DNA from: Myxocyprinus asiaticus
Taxonomy: Eukaryota > Chordata > Actinopteri > Cypriniformes > Catostomidae
Assembly: GCF_019703515.2 (NCBI RefSeq)
Contig: NC_059379.1
Coordinates: 21,509,380 to 21,573,379, forward strand
DNA length: 64,000 bases
Reading direction: 5' to 3'
In this document: one piece after another, positions 49,872-63,084 of the stretch
Numbering within the stretch: position 1 is the stretch's first letter
How the letters are laid out: the number at the start of each line of letters is the position of its first letter
The notes under the pieces: model-generated
Told to the model about the DNA's origin: nothing
Databases searched by the model: none
The model's input: only the letters and a program-made list of their open reading frames with translations
Translations under genes and position numbers: made by a program

Positions 49872-50789
49872 AGGTGCGGTATGTAAGATTCAGAAACCCT
49901 TGTTATTAATGACACCTGTGGCCATTAAGTGAACTGCATCCAGCTACCTGTTGCTCGTGCTCCTGCACACACTCCATAGGGCCAAAACAATGACGTAACG
50001 TACAAAGAGACTGAACGTGATCCACCGGCATCATGCTGACAGATGAGGTATCATAATTAAAATTACACAGTTATGATTGTTTTACTACAAACTTTGAGAC
50101 TAATCCAAAACTACTTATCAGCTAACATAGCATAATGATACACACATACAGCTACATACTACCGAACTATACCAGACAGTTTACTGTTGCACTGCACTGT
50201 TATGTTGCACTATTTTATGTTTTGTATGTCATATGTTGTACTACGATCAAAAAACTCAGAGTATTTGCTTAAATTTATCCTGTATACCAGACTTTTAGTA
50301 TAAAGAGAAGATTGTTGAAATTATTTGAAAGTTACAAAGCAAGGTAGCTTGCAGTTCGTCAGCGTTAGCAGGTAAGATCAAGTTAGATAAAATGACACAG
50401 ATCAATCCTTATGGCACTATATTTCACATGCTTTGCAGTTATGTAAGCTTACCTGACCAATAAGAAGAATGCCAATTCAGGGTCAGTTTTGATTCCCAAG
50501 ACCAAACGAATCAAATGCCCTGCCGATGTTCACTCTAGTTTTCACTCAACCATGATCACGTTCTCGCTTAGCCAGACGGGATTCAGTAGAAGGGAGTGCA
50601 CATAAACGTCACATCCTTTGGATTTTCCCGGCAAAACCGACCCACTCCCTTCGCATGAAAATAAGTCTACAGGCTTTAATAGGCAACATAGGAAGTCTGG
50701 GAAGGGCTCATTTTTTAAGTTGCATTACAATCCGTTCACACATTGGCAAAAAAATTAAAATTACATGAAAATTGTTAACTACTGCACCT
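49872..50789. mobile_element. TTAA-flanked non-autonomous element (AGGTGC ends)
   Basis: TTAA at 49868-49871 and 50790-50793 brackets AGGTGCGGTATGTAAG and, at the other end, GTTAACTACTGCACCT. The perfect outer AGGTGC/GCACCT and TTAA duplications suggest piggyBac or Kolobok. No transposase. 918 bp. Confidence 0.8.
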
Positions 50790-50793
50790 TTAA

Positions 50794-51353
50794 TGAAGAC
50801 TCTTGCTCTGATATAATCTCCACTTACAATGTATGCTTAAAAGAAGAATCATCCTTTGTTTTCTTCTTAAGTGCATTTTACGTAATGCTGCCAATCAAGA
50901 ATGATATGCCGATAAATAACTCTCGTTTGTGTGTTCCTCATCTCTAGATTATTAATTTAGATCAACATCAATGCTGATAAAAAAAAAAAAAAACATGGAT
51001 AAATGAACATTGTTGAAAGCAACTTTGAAGAAATGAATGGAGCCGCGTTGATTAGACTGTCTGACTGACGGCATATTACGTAAGGGTTGTTTCGGCTCAT
51101 GAAACTCATCTGTGATTGACTGGATGGTCGCTAGTCAGCCCAAAGAAACAAAACACAAAGAATACTGTATACAAATCCACCATTTGGACTCAGTAAGGGT
51201 TTAGCTCGGAAAAGTGCAGGGTACAAAAATCACCTTTTTAAAGAATGCGGGGGACGTGTCTCCGATGGCTGCTATGCCCTTGAGTAACACAGTAATGTAA
51301 TGACTGATATATGAAATCCAAACACAATTGCTCAAAAGAGACGCATACTACCT
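50794..51353. other. non-coding spacer
   Basis: A-run near 50980-50993; nothing else recognised. Confidence 0.45.
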
Positions 51354-52453
51354 CAGGGTTGGGGAGTAACGAAATACATGTAATGGGAATACGTAATTAA
51401 AATACAAAATATAATTAACTGTATTCCACTAGTTGCAATTTAAATCATTGGTAATTAGAATACAGTTACATTCAAAAAGTATTTTGATTACTGAACAGAT
51501 TACTTTGCATTTTATTGTCATTTGTTTCATTTAATATTTAGTCCTTTCAGATGGGAAACATTTATACATATAAATGATGTGATCCAAAGTGCATTTGAAC
51601 AGCGGTGAAACACTTTCTTATGATGTGTTACATTCATACAAGCAGACAGAGAAGTAAGTTTGAAGTAAGTTTGGAGCAGAAGAAATAGAAATAAACCTTG
51701 TGTAAATTGTCAGCTTTACGCTAAGCTAAAATGCTATTTCTAGCCATTTTACATGCACGTTACTACAATCATATTTTAGTATGAAGAAAATTCACGTTGG
51801 ATTATAATTTCTTTTTTCTTGTAAGACCTTTGATATTAGGTCACAAATCGTATTCTTGATAATAATTTTTGTATTGTTTTCCTGTAAAATATCTAAAAAT
51901 CCTTAAAACAAGATCAGTTTGATTACTCTTGTTTTAGAAACAACACTGCATAAGATATTTAGGTTTTTCAGAGAATGTATTTTTAACATGTGTATTTTGT
52001 CTGACTGTACTGGCAGAGTTTTTATAGTCAAAACAAACGAAAAAAATCTACCAGTGCTGAAAAAGTAAATGGAGTTAATTAACAGAGGTTCGGGAGGAGC
52101 ATGTTAATTTTAATCTGACAAATCACAGCCCATGAGCAGGAGTATATAAGCCGCTGCTTACCTGCTTCCTGTGACAACACTCCTGACATCCCACCTCCAC
52201 CCCATCTCCACCTATTCTCTAGATTCATTATCTAAATAAGTCCCCCCCGGTAATCAGGACTCGAGTCAAGTCTCGAGTTCCGAGCCCTCCAGTATACGGA
52301 CAGCAAGCCAAATACGTTTACTGCTTCAACACAAGATTACATTAACATACGAACTACTGAATCCAAAGTATTTCGAATATGTTACTGACCTTGAGTAATC
52401 TAACGGAATATGTTACAAATTATATTTTACAGCATGTATTCTGTAATCTGTAG
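51354..52453. mobile_element. hAT-like element (CAGTGTTGGG family), copy 2
   Basis: Reverse-oriented copy of 36926-41176. It begins CAGGGTTGGGGAGTAACG and runs through the same internal sequence (AAAATGCTATTTCTAGCCAT, then GTTTTAGAAACAACACTGCA) to CTGTAATCTGTAG, where about 35 bp of the far terminus is missing. It has no L2 and shows the empty L2 site (about 51836-51862). It carries its own insert at about 52069-52359. Confidence 0.9.
52069..52359 (+). mobile_element. unclassified 290-bp insert with TATA box
   Basis: Copy 1 of the hAT runs straight across this point (CTGAAGAAGTAATCCAAAG in its sense), while here about 290 bp separate GAAAAAGTAA from AATCCAAAG. The insert holds GGAGTATATAAGCC (a TATA box near 52141) and a CT/CA-rich tract after it. 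AAT on both sides may be a 3-bp duplication. It has no tRNA promoter boxes. It may be a solo terminal repeat of an LTR or DIRS-type element; the class is open. Confidence 0.6.
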
Positions 52454-53260
52454 TAGGTGCTAATGGTGATGACACCTGTTAATACACATCTTAATACCAG
52501 GCAAAAAACAGGGCACACACACACATGCAGCGGAAGTGTGTGTGAGAGAAAAAGTGGTCAAAACTGATGCACTAGATGAAAATGTTTTTCTTATTTTTTA
52601 TCTGTCAAAATGATGGACAGCATTTTAAATTTTCAGTCAAACTTTCAAAAAAAAAAAATAAATAAATAAATAATAAAAATAATATATATAGCGGTAAATG
52701 GCAGATAATTATCTGTTAATGAAACCCCTGCACGCAGTGTTGTAAATCTCGATTCACTGATGGAATAAAAAATACTGTGTGATCAAAAAATATATATATA
52801 TATTTTTTTTAAATTAAAAGGTTGTCTAGAATTATCTACGGTATTTTGAAGTGCCCTCAATAACAATATCGTGCATGTTAATTACCGTGATATACCGTAT
52901 AACCGAATACAGTCACATGCCTACTCAGCATATGTCATAAGATAGCATTGTGTGAGGAACAGAGCAAAAAGTAAGTTTATAAACTGCCGTTTTACTTGTG
53001 ATTTGTGTGAAAGTAAATTAGGAATATACCGATTCGATACTGACGTTTTTTACCTGATGGGTAATCGGTCTGAAGAGACCGATCCAAATCCATTAGCTTG
53101 TAGTATAAGTCATGGTCGTTACTGTCAAGCAGCAAAAATGACATAAAAGAATCATAAAAGCCCCTTTACAGTAGTCCATATGCAGGCCCAGTTCTATGGT
53201 CAAATTCATGTTTAAGCACCCTCAACTGAATATGTAAGCAGATTTCCTTGAATCATGACG
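52454..53260. other. non-coding with AT-rich simple repeats
   Basis: An AAAT-rich tract at 52648-52690 and a short TA run near 52790. No gene. Confidence 0.5.

Positions 53261-53314
<54 letters not shown>
53261..53314. repeat. (CA)n microsatellite
   Basis: About 26 CA units. Confidence 0.98.
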
Positions 53315-53317
<3 letters not shown>

Positions 53318-53778
53318 CCTTCATCAAAATGTATAAACGTGTATTATCTTGCAAATCAGTGTGTTCTAATTTGCAGGCCCAGCAATCTGCTTTCATGCCT
53401 CCAACATACACATTAGCATTTGATCGGTTAAGACCTTAGAGAATTCATAGCGGAATTATTTCGGAATTATTTCACTCAGAGAAAATGTAGTTATCAATGA
53501 CTGAACATTAAAAATAAAAAAATAAAAAATTCTTATACAAAGGCAGTGTAATTCGTTGATTAAATATTACGTTATTTTGTTAACGTTAAACATGATTTTT
53601 TTTAATTATTACATAACCACTTTATGCAGAGCACCCCCACTATTTTCAGAAGCACCATTAGAAATTTTTATCTGAAACTGGGTCTGTTAATATGACACAA
53701 GCATTTTATTCAGTCACTTGAAGCCGTATGATAGTTTAGAGAATCTTCCAAAGGCGATTAAAAGAATAAAAAGATTAA

Positions 53779-54196
53779 AAGAATAGTTAAAAATTAAAAT
53801 TCTATATCACCATCTACTGGGCAGGGTGGAGAATTTACAGTAAAAATGGACTTGAATATTGATGTGTTTCTCACCCACACCTATCATATCTCTTCTGAAG
53901 GCATGGATTAAACCACTGGAGTCATATGGATTACTTTTATGCTGGCTTTATGTGCTTTTTTGAGGTTCAAAGTTCTGGCCATTATTCACATGCACTGAAT
54001 GGACCAACAGAGCTGAGATATTTTTCTAAAAATCTCTGTATGTGTTCAGCAGAAGAACAAAAGTCATACACATCTAGGATGGCATGAGGGTGAGTAAATG
54101 TGAACAAAAATTCTCCACGGAAAAAAAATAACAACATACTTGTTTGAAAAAACACGAGGGTTTGTAGATAATGATTTTTTTGGGTGAACTATTTCT
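53779..54196. mobile_element. TTAA (AGAATAGTT family) element
   Basis: TTAA at 53775-53778 then AAGAATAGTT; right end GGGTGAACTATTTCT then TTAA at 54197-54200. The inside matches the family (GTCATATGGATTACTTTTAT, CATGAGGGTGAGTAAATG). Confidence 0.75.
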
Positions 54197-54286
54197 TTAA
54201 CATTTATAACATAGGACTTTGTTTTGACCTGTGAGTTAATGTCAAATGACTAACTGACTGGGTTGGAGAGGCGATTTTTTTGAAGG

Positions 54287-54418
54287 CAGATGCTATTTGC
54301 ACCCTGGTGAAAATAATGGTATATGCTATTTACACACCAGTGCAAATAGTGGCAGATACTATTTGCACCCCAACGCTGGTGCAAATAACGGTAGATACTA
54401 ATTGCACCCTGGTGCTTG
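54287..54418. repeat. tandem array of short palindromic units
   Basis: About four diverged units of 30-40 bp, each with a GCAGATNCTATTTGCACC half followed by its complement GGTGCAAATA. Each unit can fold on itself. The open frames on both strands here come from the repeat and are not genes. Confidence 0.8.
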
Positions 54419-55448
54419 CACATATGAGATATAAACAAATAATATTATCATTAGATGAAATATTAAATATTTTTTAAATATCAGATCCCTTGCCCACTGC
54501 TGGTTTTCTTGTTTGATTATGGCAGAGGAAGTGGAGGATCGTTAAACATCATGTCTTTGAACTATACAGTACATCATTGCTCTTGCATGAATGTACATAG
54601 TGCACATCACAGAGCAGTGAGCCCACAAGCAGAGTGGCATTAGATACATGGATGAGATGTAGGACTGTATGATTGAAAGCCCGCTTTATGCCCAGTGTAA
54701 CAGAGAGTAATGGCAGTGAGGAAAGCTATCATGAACCTGATGATTGGACAGTCTGTTCCCACTCATGTCCCTGCCTTCCATAAAGTGAACTGATCAAACT
54801 ATGTCTGTTTGGTTTCTCCCCTGCATTTGTCATGGTGACGATGACCTGACAGGCCAACCTGGCCGCCCTGAGATGAAACTGCGGCAACCCATTTCCTGCC
54901 TCCATTTCTCCCTGCTCCCCAAAGACAACAGGAAGGAAATTAAAGAAAGAGGGTGCTTCCTTTTATCCTGTATATTTTATACCATTTATGTTGGTTGTCT
55001 GCCCATCTTTCTCTCCCTCTCCCTGTTTCTCTGTCTTTCTTTTACACATACGTGTACAAACACTTTGTAAGATGAGACTCTGACAGGATTAAATAATTCT
55101 CTTTGTTAAAAGTCCAAATGTTTTTCTTCTACAAAGGTTAAAGAAAATTCCCTCCAAAACATCTCCCAGGAGTGCTAAAGCATTCAATAAAGGAATAATT
55201 TTTCTACAGTAGTCACACTTTTGTCCCAGAGGACTATATGGCAGCTGTGAGAGGAAACAACATGGCATGAGAAGCATTAGGTAATTAATATTATTAGGTA
55301 CAATTAGGTAATTAATAATAAGTAAATGAACTGATGTCTGATGTAATGTTATATGTCCTAATTTTGTAATTCATCAAAGCGTAAGGAGCTTTTTCTCAGA
55401 TCCACTCCATAAAAAATGTATATTTGACTTTTGAGTTACAAAGTTTCT
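54419..55448. other. non-coding, nothing recognised
   Basis: 54780-54960 is less AT-rich and looks unique. No exon signature. Confidence 0.4.
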
Positions 55449-57297
55449 TTAAAAAAATTAAAATTCTATCACAATTTACATACCCTCATGTTGTTCCCAA
55501 CCCATATGACTTCTGTTCTTCTGCACAACATAAAAGGAGAACTTGCAATATTTAGCATTAGAAACTGTTTGAAAAAAGTTAATGAGAGCCACTGTGAATA
55601 AGCATCTGCACTCATGAATGTGCAACAGATGTCAAGATTTCCATTGAAAAAATGACTTAAATTTTGACAAATTCTCATATGTCTTTAGAAGACTTGGAAT
55701 ATGACACAGGAGCCGATGGACTACTTTTATGTTACTTTTGGGTCCTTTTTAAGCTTTGAAGTGAGTCACTGTCAACTGACATTGTATTGAAAAGACGGGA
55801 TGTATTTGATGTTTGATGTAATGATGTGTTCATATCCATACAATGTAGGTCAATGAGGTCCAAAACATTCAAGCTCCAAAAAGGTCCTAAAAGACACCAT
55901 AAAAGTAACCCATTCAACTCAAGTGGTTTAATCCAAGTCTTCTTTAGTGTGAGAAACAGACCAAAATGTACATCCTTATTCATTATAAAGTTTGCCATCT
56001 TGTCACAGTCATGAGAGAAGCTCTTTCACACTTCCTCGTGCTTGATCCATGCTCAGGATGCTGCACATGCAAGTCGAATGTAGCGCTGGGCGTTAAGGCT
56101 ACAACATTTTTTATCTCAATATTTATCAGCCAATTATAAATGTATCCCAAAAATTATGTATTTGCTCTGAAATAGCTTAAAAGTGATTTCTTTCAGAGGA
56201 ACCATAATTTCAACTAAACAGCCATTGTAGTCAAGTAGACAAAAATGTTTAGTTAAAAAAGGCATGAAGGCATGTTACTAAATGAACACAAGAAGAATTA
56301 TATTTAATTGTTTATTTATATGCACCCATCTACACAGTAGCCCAAAAGATGCATTATTTACTTAACATATATTTTTTATTTTTATTTTTATTTTTTGTGA
56401 ATGAACAGGGTGTGCTAAAACTACAACTTCCCTCCCTTATTCTTTTTATTTTTTGGAACCTAGTTGAATATTATATAATACTGAATTATTATTGTGGGGC
56501 CCAGCCAAGTTTATTACTATATTATAATTCTGAATAGTTATTATTATTGTTTTGAGGATTAGATTTGTTTTTAACACTTGTCATATTTATTTCACCTGAA
56601 GCTTTTATTTTGGCGCAACTTTGAAAGTGCAGTGTGTATTTGACAGTTTAATGTTCCTCATTGCAAATTTAGTGAAACGCTGTCATCTTTTCTGTGATAC
56701 TGTGTCATGTTTTTAGATTTGTATAATAACTTATCGCAATAACAAATGTTTAAAATTGTGCAATTGTGTGAACCTGTAGCACTTTGCATCTCAATGCACG
56801 CGAGACGCTTGGAGACCGCTGAAAAAAGATCAAAGCATATCAAGAGCCCCGTACAAGCACACAGAACAACGCATCACATGTTCACTCTAAAAGCGCGCAC
56901 ACAGATGATGTATTCATGTCATAAAATCACAGCCTTTTGAGATTAAATATTGACATGACCACATCAAGATTCTAATGTTATTTTGATTAATTGTGCAGCC
57001 CTGAAAGACCATAAAATAAGGACACACTACTTAGGAAATGCAGTGGCCAAATAAAAGAAGCATTAAAATAGTGATAATCACAATATTGCTTTATTTTATA
57101 TCATTAGCAAAATCATCACGATTATATTGTTAATATTCAATGTATGAAAGTTTTGGACCCCACTGAATTACATTGTATGGTCAAAGACATCATACATCTA
57201 TCAAAATATAAAGCTATCAAAATATAAAATAATACAAGTTTGAGACAGCATTCGGGTGAATAAATGATGAGAGAATTATTAAAGATAAACTATTCCT
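55449..57297. mobile_element. TTAA-family element split by a GGGCTGG element
   Basis: Left part (55449-56080) has the family landmarks TACATACCCTCATGTTGTTC and TTCAAGCTCCAAAAAGG. The right part (57005-57297) has TGGACCCCACTGAATTACAT and ends AACTATTCCT before TTAA at 57298-57301. A second element sits between them. Related to 13470-14064. Confidence 0.65.
56081..57004. mobile_element. GCTGGGCG-type hAT-like element, nested
   Basis: TAGCGCTGGGCGTTAAGG at left and GATTAATTGTGCAGCCCTGA at right are the inverted ends of a common fish family; no clear duplication. No transposase. Confidence 0.55.
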
Positions 57298-57301
57298 TTA
57301 A

Positions 57302-59437
57302 TTTCAGCTTGAATTGGTGTGTATGTGCATGAAAGAGAAAAAAATTTCACGTAATAACATTTAGTGAGAGCAATGCCTTGTTCACTTGTGAGTCGTGGGT
57401 GATGTAAGTATAAGATCTCTTTATAGCACCTCTACCACTGTATATACATCACTACACACAGCACTGTTCAGCATCCAGCATCTTCCTGTTAACGAGAAAA
57501 TACCACTTAGCAGCCATCCAGAAAAATAAAAAATGTCTCTGTGATGTCACTTGCATAACTTGCTTGAAATGCCCTTATAATAAAAAAGACAATGAATAAA
57601 ACATATCCAATACCCAGTCAGGGCTGTTATATTATTAAAGTGGATTTCTACATCAAAGCACATCATGGTTCAAAGCAGCAAACGCTAGATTTAAGAGAAT
57701 GAGCCGGAAAGCCATAGCACTGGTCAGACAGATAACTCACTGATGTGAAATCTATTTGTCTATTTGTCTTACAGTATAACACTTGCCTGTGAGACCAAGA
57801 TCGTGCAACCCAAATCTCATTAGATGAAGAAATAAAACATAACTGTCTAACACAGGTACATGCGCTCATTTGAGCATGCATCTGCACATGCACACACACA
57901 AGATGAATGTGTGTGCCCATGTGACCTGCTACTGCTGAACTTATTTATGCTTATTTAGGGAATATTTCATAGATTTTATTTGCTGTCATGTCCAAAGGGA
58001 GAAATCCATACTGACTTTATTTGCTGATGCTGATGAGGCCCCTTGAAAAGATAGAAAGTAAAAACTCAGCACTTGAGCATTCGATCTGAGAACTTATAAA
58101 AGGTAAGTAGTGCGAGCAGCACTGCATGTGAAATATTTGTGGTTCTGCTATGTTCTGTACAGTGCCCTCATTGCCCCTGGCTACTTTTTAATTGGATCTC
58201 CCTAGACATGTAAACATCACATTGAGTATGCAACAGTGAACAACAGATAGGAGTGCAAACAAGAAAGAGTTGCTTTATTAGTGCATCAATTAGCTGGTTG
58301 CAGTGCCTGGGACCCTCGTTTAAATTGGTGGTCCACAGAGAAACTCACAGAGTTTGTGCTAATATACTATTGGTTATGGAGATTTTTTTTGTTGTAACAA
58401 TTATTAAGCACTGCCTGTAAATTTAGAACTAGAAGAATGTGGTAATGGACTTAAATTTGTTATAAAGGCTGGCATTTTCCTGGTATTTTTAAACAGACTG
58501 ACAGAAACAAGAAGGGTTTCAGGAGGAGGGTGCAAAATAAAAATTCAGTGTAAATTGGTAGCAGCTTTTGATACGCTATTATAATATCACTACTGGCCAG
58601 ACATGGAGCTGTAACCAACCTCGTCTTAATAAGAATGACCTACACTGCTGTATAACATAGGCCTGAATATTTATCAGATACCGGAGGAAAATGTCTGGCC
58701 TTTGAAAAATGGGCCAGCAATGGGCTTTTACTCAACAGTTAATTAATATTTAGCATTTAGAGTGGAGTTGAAAGAAAGATGTGTGGGTCATCAGGAAGTC
58801 CTTTTTTTTCTCTTTTTTTTTCTGACTTTAGACTTTTAAGGCCAAATAATATTAGGGTAGACATTTTTTTTTTAAGTTAAAGGGGAAGACAGTTGGTTGT
58901 CTCATGTTCTTTTTCATCCTTTGAAGTTTGTATGTTCAGCTTTGACATTAGATTGCTAGACTCTGCAGCAGGACTTTAGAAAATAGCATATGCTTCACAT
59001 ATTTTTTATTTTATTTTTTTTACAATACAAATTCATCTATTTCAGTCACAATACTTTTTCCTTGCAGATGTCATATTTATGACTTTCCATGGTGAAAGCA
59101 ATGGCCATGAATCCAAAAGACCAGTGAAATTATCTCAAGAAAATGTCGATAATTGCATGTCTCAGGAAAGATTTATGCAGATCTGAAGTCAGCACAAATA
59201 TTGCCAAATTTGACTTTCACTGACATTTACATTTAATTTATCCATGATTCATCTCCATACGCCAGCAAACCTACTAGTACCTCATCTCTAATTCAAAAGT
59301 TACAAATGTCCATGTTTATATCTGGTCTGAATTTGTCACCATATTACAAAACGCCTATGATGATCCTGTCTGTGTGAATCTAAGAGCTGAAATTGCGTCA
59401 GCTCATGAAGAATACACAAAGCAACGAAGCACATTTT
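57302..59437. other. non-coding, nothing recognised
   Basis: No exon, RNA gene or transposon end identified; T-runs near 58802-58820. Confidence 0.45.
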
Positions 59438-60025
59438 ATGTATGTAGCCAAGTGGAGAAATTCCATGTAATTTAACTTGTCATCAATTGGACGTGGCCCC
59501 TTTAAAGTTTTGCGACACCTGCTTTTTGTCACTCTCTCATGCTAGAGACGTGAGAAGATACATTGTTGAAGAGAGCTCCCGGTTTTGTTCATCATTTGAG
59601 AATTCTTTGGGTAAATATAAAACTTCACACAAGATGCTTAAAAATTGCATTGAATATGTGTTCAGAAGAGTCGTATATTATGGGCTATTTTTGAAGGATG
59701 CATATGGATTGGATGTGTGGATTTTGACCACATTTTGCACACATGAGAGGACTAGGTATGTAAATTTAGAATTAATCATATATTATTATTTATTATGTCT
59801 TTCAATTAAGTGAACGTGTAATGAGAATTTTATTGTTTTGAACTGTTATACATGTCCTGAAAGCCTTGTTAAAAATGCATAAAATGCTTTGAGTGATTTA
59901 AACATGTCCTTAAATGCATAAAATGCTGTGAATGATATAAGCATGTATTAAGGTGATGTATACTGAAGCATATGGATAGGCTAATGCCCTGTTTGTATTT
60001 TCATTTGGATCTTAGCCTTTACCAT
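59438..60025 (+). repeat. unnamed dispersed repeat, copy 2 (uninterrupted)
   Basis: Aligns with the reverse of 36500-36925 plus 41185-41463. The point matching the hAT target (about 59688-59697, reading ATTATGGGC) is continuous here. Open frame 59487-59813 (108 codons) crosses it; a stretch reading FLKDAYGLDVW..LTTF resembles FLRDAYGLHVW..LTTF in copy 1, but both match as DNA, so coding is not shown. Confidence 0.8.
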
Positions 60026-61844
60026 ATTTCATTTTCACATTTAATGTTTGTATTTAATTTTTTGTATTACATTTTTTGTATTGTTTTTTTTTACAACCCA
60101 CTGGCTACATGTATGACGGGTAGAGTTTAACTGCTGTTGTATTTATATCATAGTACAAGTAATTTTATCTCATGGAAACGGTCTATTTGATAAAATAGTT
60201 ATTTTTATTTGCCATCATTTTGGATTATCCAGCAAATATTTAACAAATAAAAGGTATTTCTATCTTTATCACATTTTAATTCTTATTTGAAACTGGATCG
60301 AACAAAGGATATGATTATTCATAACAAATGAATGAAAAGTCAGGCATAAGTTCAAAAATAGCTTCATATTATACCGACTCTACATTCTGATAAGTCACAT
60401 TTGCGGCCATTTTAAATAGCTGACATTCGCACACCAGTATGCTAATCAACTGAATTCTGTATTAATGCAAAAAGTTGCAACAGTGCTCGTAAAGTGCAAA
60501 CAAATGAACTTTGCTTGCTTTGTCCAACTATAACACCCGTTAATAAGGGGTTTTTGGGACACATCCCTCTCTGTATTTTCACATTTCTCCATGTTCCTTT
60601 GTTGCTTTCACGCTGATACTGATAACCGTCCTTCCAACTGATAACCATGCTGATATTATATATATGGTACATCTTCTGTGGTATAAACGGTGTAGCAAAA
60701 TCTCTACTGGTTGACACCATGTACCATACATGGTGATGTTGTCATACTCCATGCCCTAAAATGTCGCTACTAAGGTAGCTGACACAGTTTATTATGTGTC
60801 CTTCGTTTCTCCTGTGCCACTATGTCATTTCATGCCATTCCTTTCCTGTCATCACCTGTGATGAAGACAGGAAGAGTGCAGTTGTAGACTGGAGTGGGAC
60901 CTAAACAGCTGTGACATTGATGGCATACCTCAAAATCCTTTCTCAAATTGACCGTTCCACTCTCTTCAGTCATGTCCCCATTCATTAGTTTCACCTCACT
61001 TCCTCTGGCCTAACGTCATGAAGAGGTATTTTACCTGGATTTCGACCAGCATCAATATTCTAATGGGGCAGCAGTGGGATTATGAATGTGGATTAATCCT
61101 GGGTCAGATTATCCAGGTTAATTGTGCATCAGAAAACCTGTATCACTTTAGAGAATTAGAACTTAAAGGCAAACAGCAACCCATACATTTTTTGCAAAAT
61201 TACTTTTTTTTTCGTAACTTTTTTTTTCAGGGCATGTTGTGCTTACAATAAGAGCAAAGTTTAGGTGTTCTCAGGTGCAATATTCTCCTTAGTTAGCCAA
61301 ACAGATCTCTGGCGAAAGCTGTTAATGCAGAGCAGACATCTCTTGGATCAGAACTGACCTTTAATAAAGGAGTAACCTATCCCTACATAAAGGCAGGCTT
61401 TTTTACTCTTACTTACCAGGAGAGAAAATGCAGGGCGAATGAAGCATGCTTTCGCACAAACCACCGCAGTACACACACCAGCGTGCTCCAGAAATCAGAT
61501 CAGCAGAGCTTTGGGACAGCACAGAGTAAACTTTTGTGAATCAGTCATGCTTTACTCAATATCGTGGTGGCCAGCATAGAACAAAACTTATGTGACCCAT
61601 TTGATTTCCACAGAGAACATTCTAGTATAAAGCTCTATATTGAGGAAGTCGAACCTCTCAAACTGTTAGACAGCCCTGACATTAAACAGCACTGACAAGG
61701 TAAAGAGACAACAGTGTGCCATGCATCAACAATCGATTAGGGTTTTTAAAATACACATCATCATCCAAACTAAAAATGTCTTTACTGCTGTAACACTAAC
61801 TGGTATAGATGCATTTTAAATCGATTAGGCCGAATCTATAAAAC
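60026..61844. other. non-coding, nothing recognised
   Basis: A short dyad (CACCATGTACCATACATGGTG) at about 60715-60735. No gene. Confidence 0.45.
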
Positions 61845-62040
61845 TTTCTTCAATTATTCTGTTATCATTCACTTACCTTTATCTTGATCCAAACTCATAG
61901 GACTTTCTTTCTTCCATGAATAAAAAAATAAATTTTTTTTTAAAAAAGATTCATCTATTTTTTTTTTTTTTTTTTTTTCATTTATGGAAAATGGTGCAAT
62001 GAAAGTGAATGGTGACGTGAGTTTAATCTACCTTACATAT
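61845..62040. mobile_element. fragment of the TTAA (AGTTCACCC) family
   Basis: TATCATTCACTTACCTTTAT, ACTCATAGGACTTTCTTTCT and GCAATGAAAGTGAATGGTGA are family landmarks, split by a T-rich run. Ends missing. Confidence 0.55.
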
Positions 62041-63080
62041 CCTTTTGTACTCCATGGAATTATTAACTGTGAAAGCTGTAGTTAAATGTTTATAAACATG
62101 TTTAAGCTATTAGTTTTTCATAACAAATACTATAGTTCATTTTTAAGAAAGACTGTCTGCATTAGCCTAATCACAGTAATGTGGAGCCATCCATGCTCTG
62201 ACCTGTGCTAACGGCCTTATTATTACAAATGCTAGTGGAAGAACAATGGTGAACTTTCATGAAGGCAAATACAATTTTGAATGGTTAAAGGGGTTAAAAT
62301 CTGGACTTCAATGGACAAATGGACAAATTAACCTTGTGCGACCCAGCATCCTTCTGCACGGACATTGTGTTTTGGCTTCGCTATACACAACGCATAATTT
62401 AAATTAATAACATCCGGCCTCTTTTTGTGCATGAGCTTGAAAACGACACACCCAAAGTGAAACTTGAACCCTTGTCTACAAAGACAAACTTGGGATCGTT
62501 TGAAAGTAGACACTTAGACATTTGTTATCCAAAAGTAAAAATGTATCATTGTAGTGTAAAAAAAAATAGTTAGAGCTATTCAAATATTTTGAATAGTGAC
62601 CGAAAATATTATTTATAAAATAATATTTTATACGTTTTTTAAATATGCAAGACTATGCGCAGTGCCCCAAAAGTTTGAAGTCGATATGATCAAAATTCTT
62701 TGTTCTATAATGATTTATGTAAGCTTACTTCAAAAAAAAAAAAAAAAAAAAAAAAGGCCACTTGGAGGGGCCAATAGACCACTTGTAGTAACTCTGTAAA
62801 CCAATTATCAAAATGGTTTCAATGTAAAAAATACTACACAAACTAAAATACACATGAAGATATCATTTTTTTATTTGGGAGTATATTATAATGCATTCCA
62901 TATATATTTATACATTTTATAAACAATGTGAAAAGAACATCACAATTTGAAATGTTGCAATGGAAATAAACTTTTACATACAATAAAGATGCTTCTGTTA
63001 ATTGTTTCCGCATATTTTCAGAGCTTTTGCTCTGCCGTTCACCCAGGGTCTTTAGCCACTGCCTCAAGCCGGGGAGCTTC
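62041..63080. other. non-coding with an A-run
   Basis: A-run at 62732-62755. Nothing else recognised. Confidence 0.45.
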
Positions 63081-63084
63081 GCTC

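Noticed and set aside
53261..53314. CRISPR-like or structured array
   Set aside because: Plain CA microsatellite; no spaced repeats anywhere in the window and the DNA is eukaryotic.
54250..54477. Open frames on both strands with repeated residues
   Set aside because: Products of the palindromic tandem repeat.
59487..59813. 108-codon open frame as a host gene
   Set aside because: Lies in a dispersed repeat, and the similarity to copy 1 is at DNA level.
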